The notes under the pieces: generated by a model
Database searches by the model: none
What the model saw: the letters and a program-made list of their open reading frames with translations, nothing else
Told to the model about the DNA's origin: nothing
Program-made: the position numbers and the translations under genes
Source of the DNA: CAWANF01 sp963783355
GTDB lineage: Bacteria > Bacteroidota > Rhodothermia > Balneolales > DATFMH01
Assembly: GCA_963783355.1 (NCBI GenBank)
Contig: CAWANF010000001.1
Location: 992,001 to 1,056,000 of the forward strand
Length of the DNA: 64,000 bases
Reading direction: 5' to 3'
Shown here: in pieces, positions 63,661 through 64,000 of the stretch
Layout of the letters: every line of letters begins with the position of its first letter
Numbering within the stretch: the stretch's first letter is position 1

Positions 63661-64000
63661 GATATAAACCTCAGTTAGAGAGTTGGGTATTTTCCATTCC
63701 CGGTTTTAAAATTAACCAATATTACGCAATGAATGCGTAGAGGTTTCAATAATTATCCATTAAGCCATTTCCTTACAACTGAGTGTAATTTTTAGTAAAG
63801 AGCAGGGCTATTGGATCGTCGTAAGATATTGAATAATTGGTACATCAGCCAATGCTATAGAAAAATATAAAGAATACAAGCCGGAATAAAAAAAACGTTT
63901 AAAAATGGTCAGGTATTCCGGTTTAATCAGCAAACTATGTAACCCAAACACATTGACACAGTAGCACTAAAACACGAACCTGTTCGTTAAAAACAAATAT
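63661..64000. other. Intergenic region to window end
   Basis: 340 AT-rich bases without a supported gene, RNA or repeat on either strand. Confidence 0.4.

Overview
The window is about 64 kb of bacterial chromosome of moderate, AT-leaning composition. Gene content points to an anaerobic or facultatively anaerobic member of the Bacteroidota/FCB assemblage, for example Ignavibacteria-, Balneolia- or Calditrichota-like. The reasons are pyruvate:ferredoxin oxidoreductase, pyruvate phosphate dikinase, DUF5916 outer-membrane proteins, DUF4097 and DUF4382 envelope proteins, many lipoproteins and signal peptides, and frequently weak Shine-Dalgarno sites. This placement is inferred from families only; there is no rRNA, and the one tRNA does not settle it.

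Layout. 1-11.7 kb: five paralogous secreted M1-type zinc aminopeptidases in tandem (the first cut by the window edge), interrupted by one antisense double-SnoaL gene. 11.9-13.1 kb: tRNA-Ala(CGC) and an orphan PAS histidine kinase. 13.4-20.0 kb: an accessory island with every gene on the minus strand (MBL-fold hydrolase, alpha/beta hydrolase, a broken PEP-mutase-like gene, a class-C-like serine hydrolase, a broken MNT nucleotidyltransferase, a membrane protein, a HEPN-like protein). Copies of one attC-like repeat lie just after several stop codons, so it looks like a gene-cassette array. 20.6-25.1 kb: YceI, a frameshifted sugar epimerase bracketed by a duplicated yceI tail, a DUF1080 hydrolase, a methyltransferase and a DUF4382 lipoprotein. 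25.5-30 kb: ppdK and small genes. 30.4-39.6 kb: an ECF sigma/anti-sigma operon with two DUF4097 genes, flanked by two large DUF5916 proteins and a 10 x 7-bp repeat. 39.7-45.1 kb: an ATP-grasp enzyme, a compositionally aberrant chimeric lipoprotein, and a five-copy 207-bp repeat array. 45.2-49.9 kb: nifJ with a DHOD-like flavoprotein. 50-64 kb: housekeeping and envelope genes (GerW/YtfJ-like, SRPBCC, M16 protease, DUF423, nucleoside hydrolase, M23, nfo, DUF1761, ClC, MarR).

How it fits together: nifJ plus ppdK provide pyruvate/PEP interconversion and low-potential electrons. The M1 cluster and the M16 protease suggest a protein- or peptide-degrading lifestyle. The ECF operon probably senses or remodels the envelope. 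Most noteworthy are the T-depleted insert inside the lipoprotein at 41.4-44.0 kb, the cassette-like island at 13.4-20 kb, and the M1 amplification with a variable segment next to the active site. Several frameshifts sit in short A runs, so some pseudogene calls could be sequencing errors.
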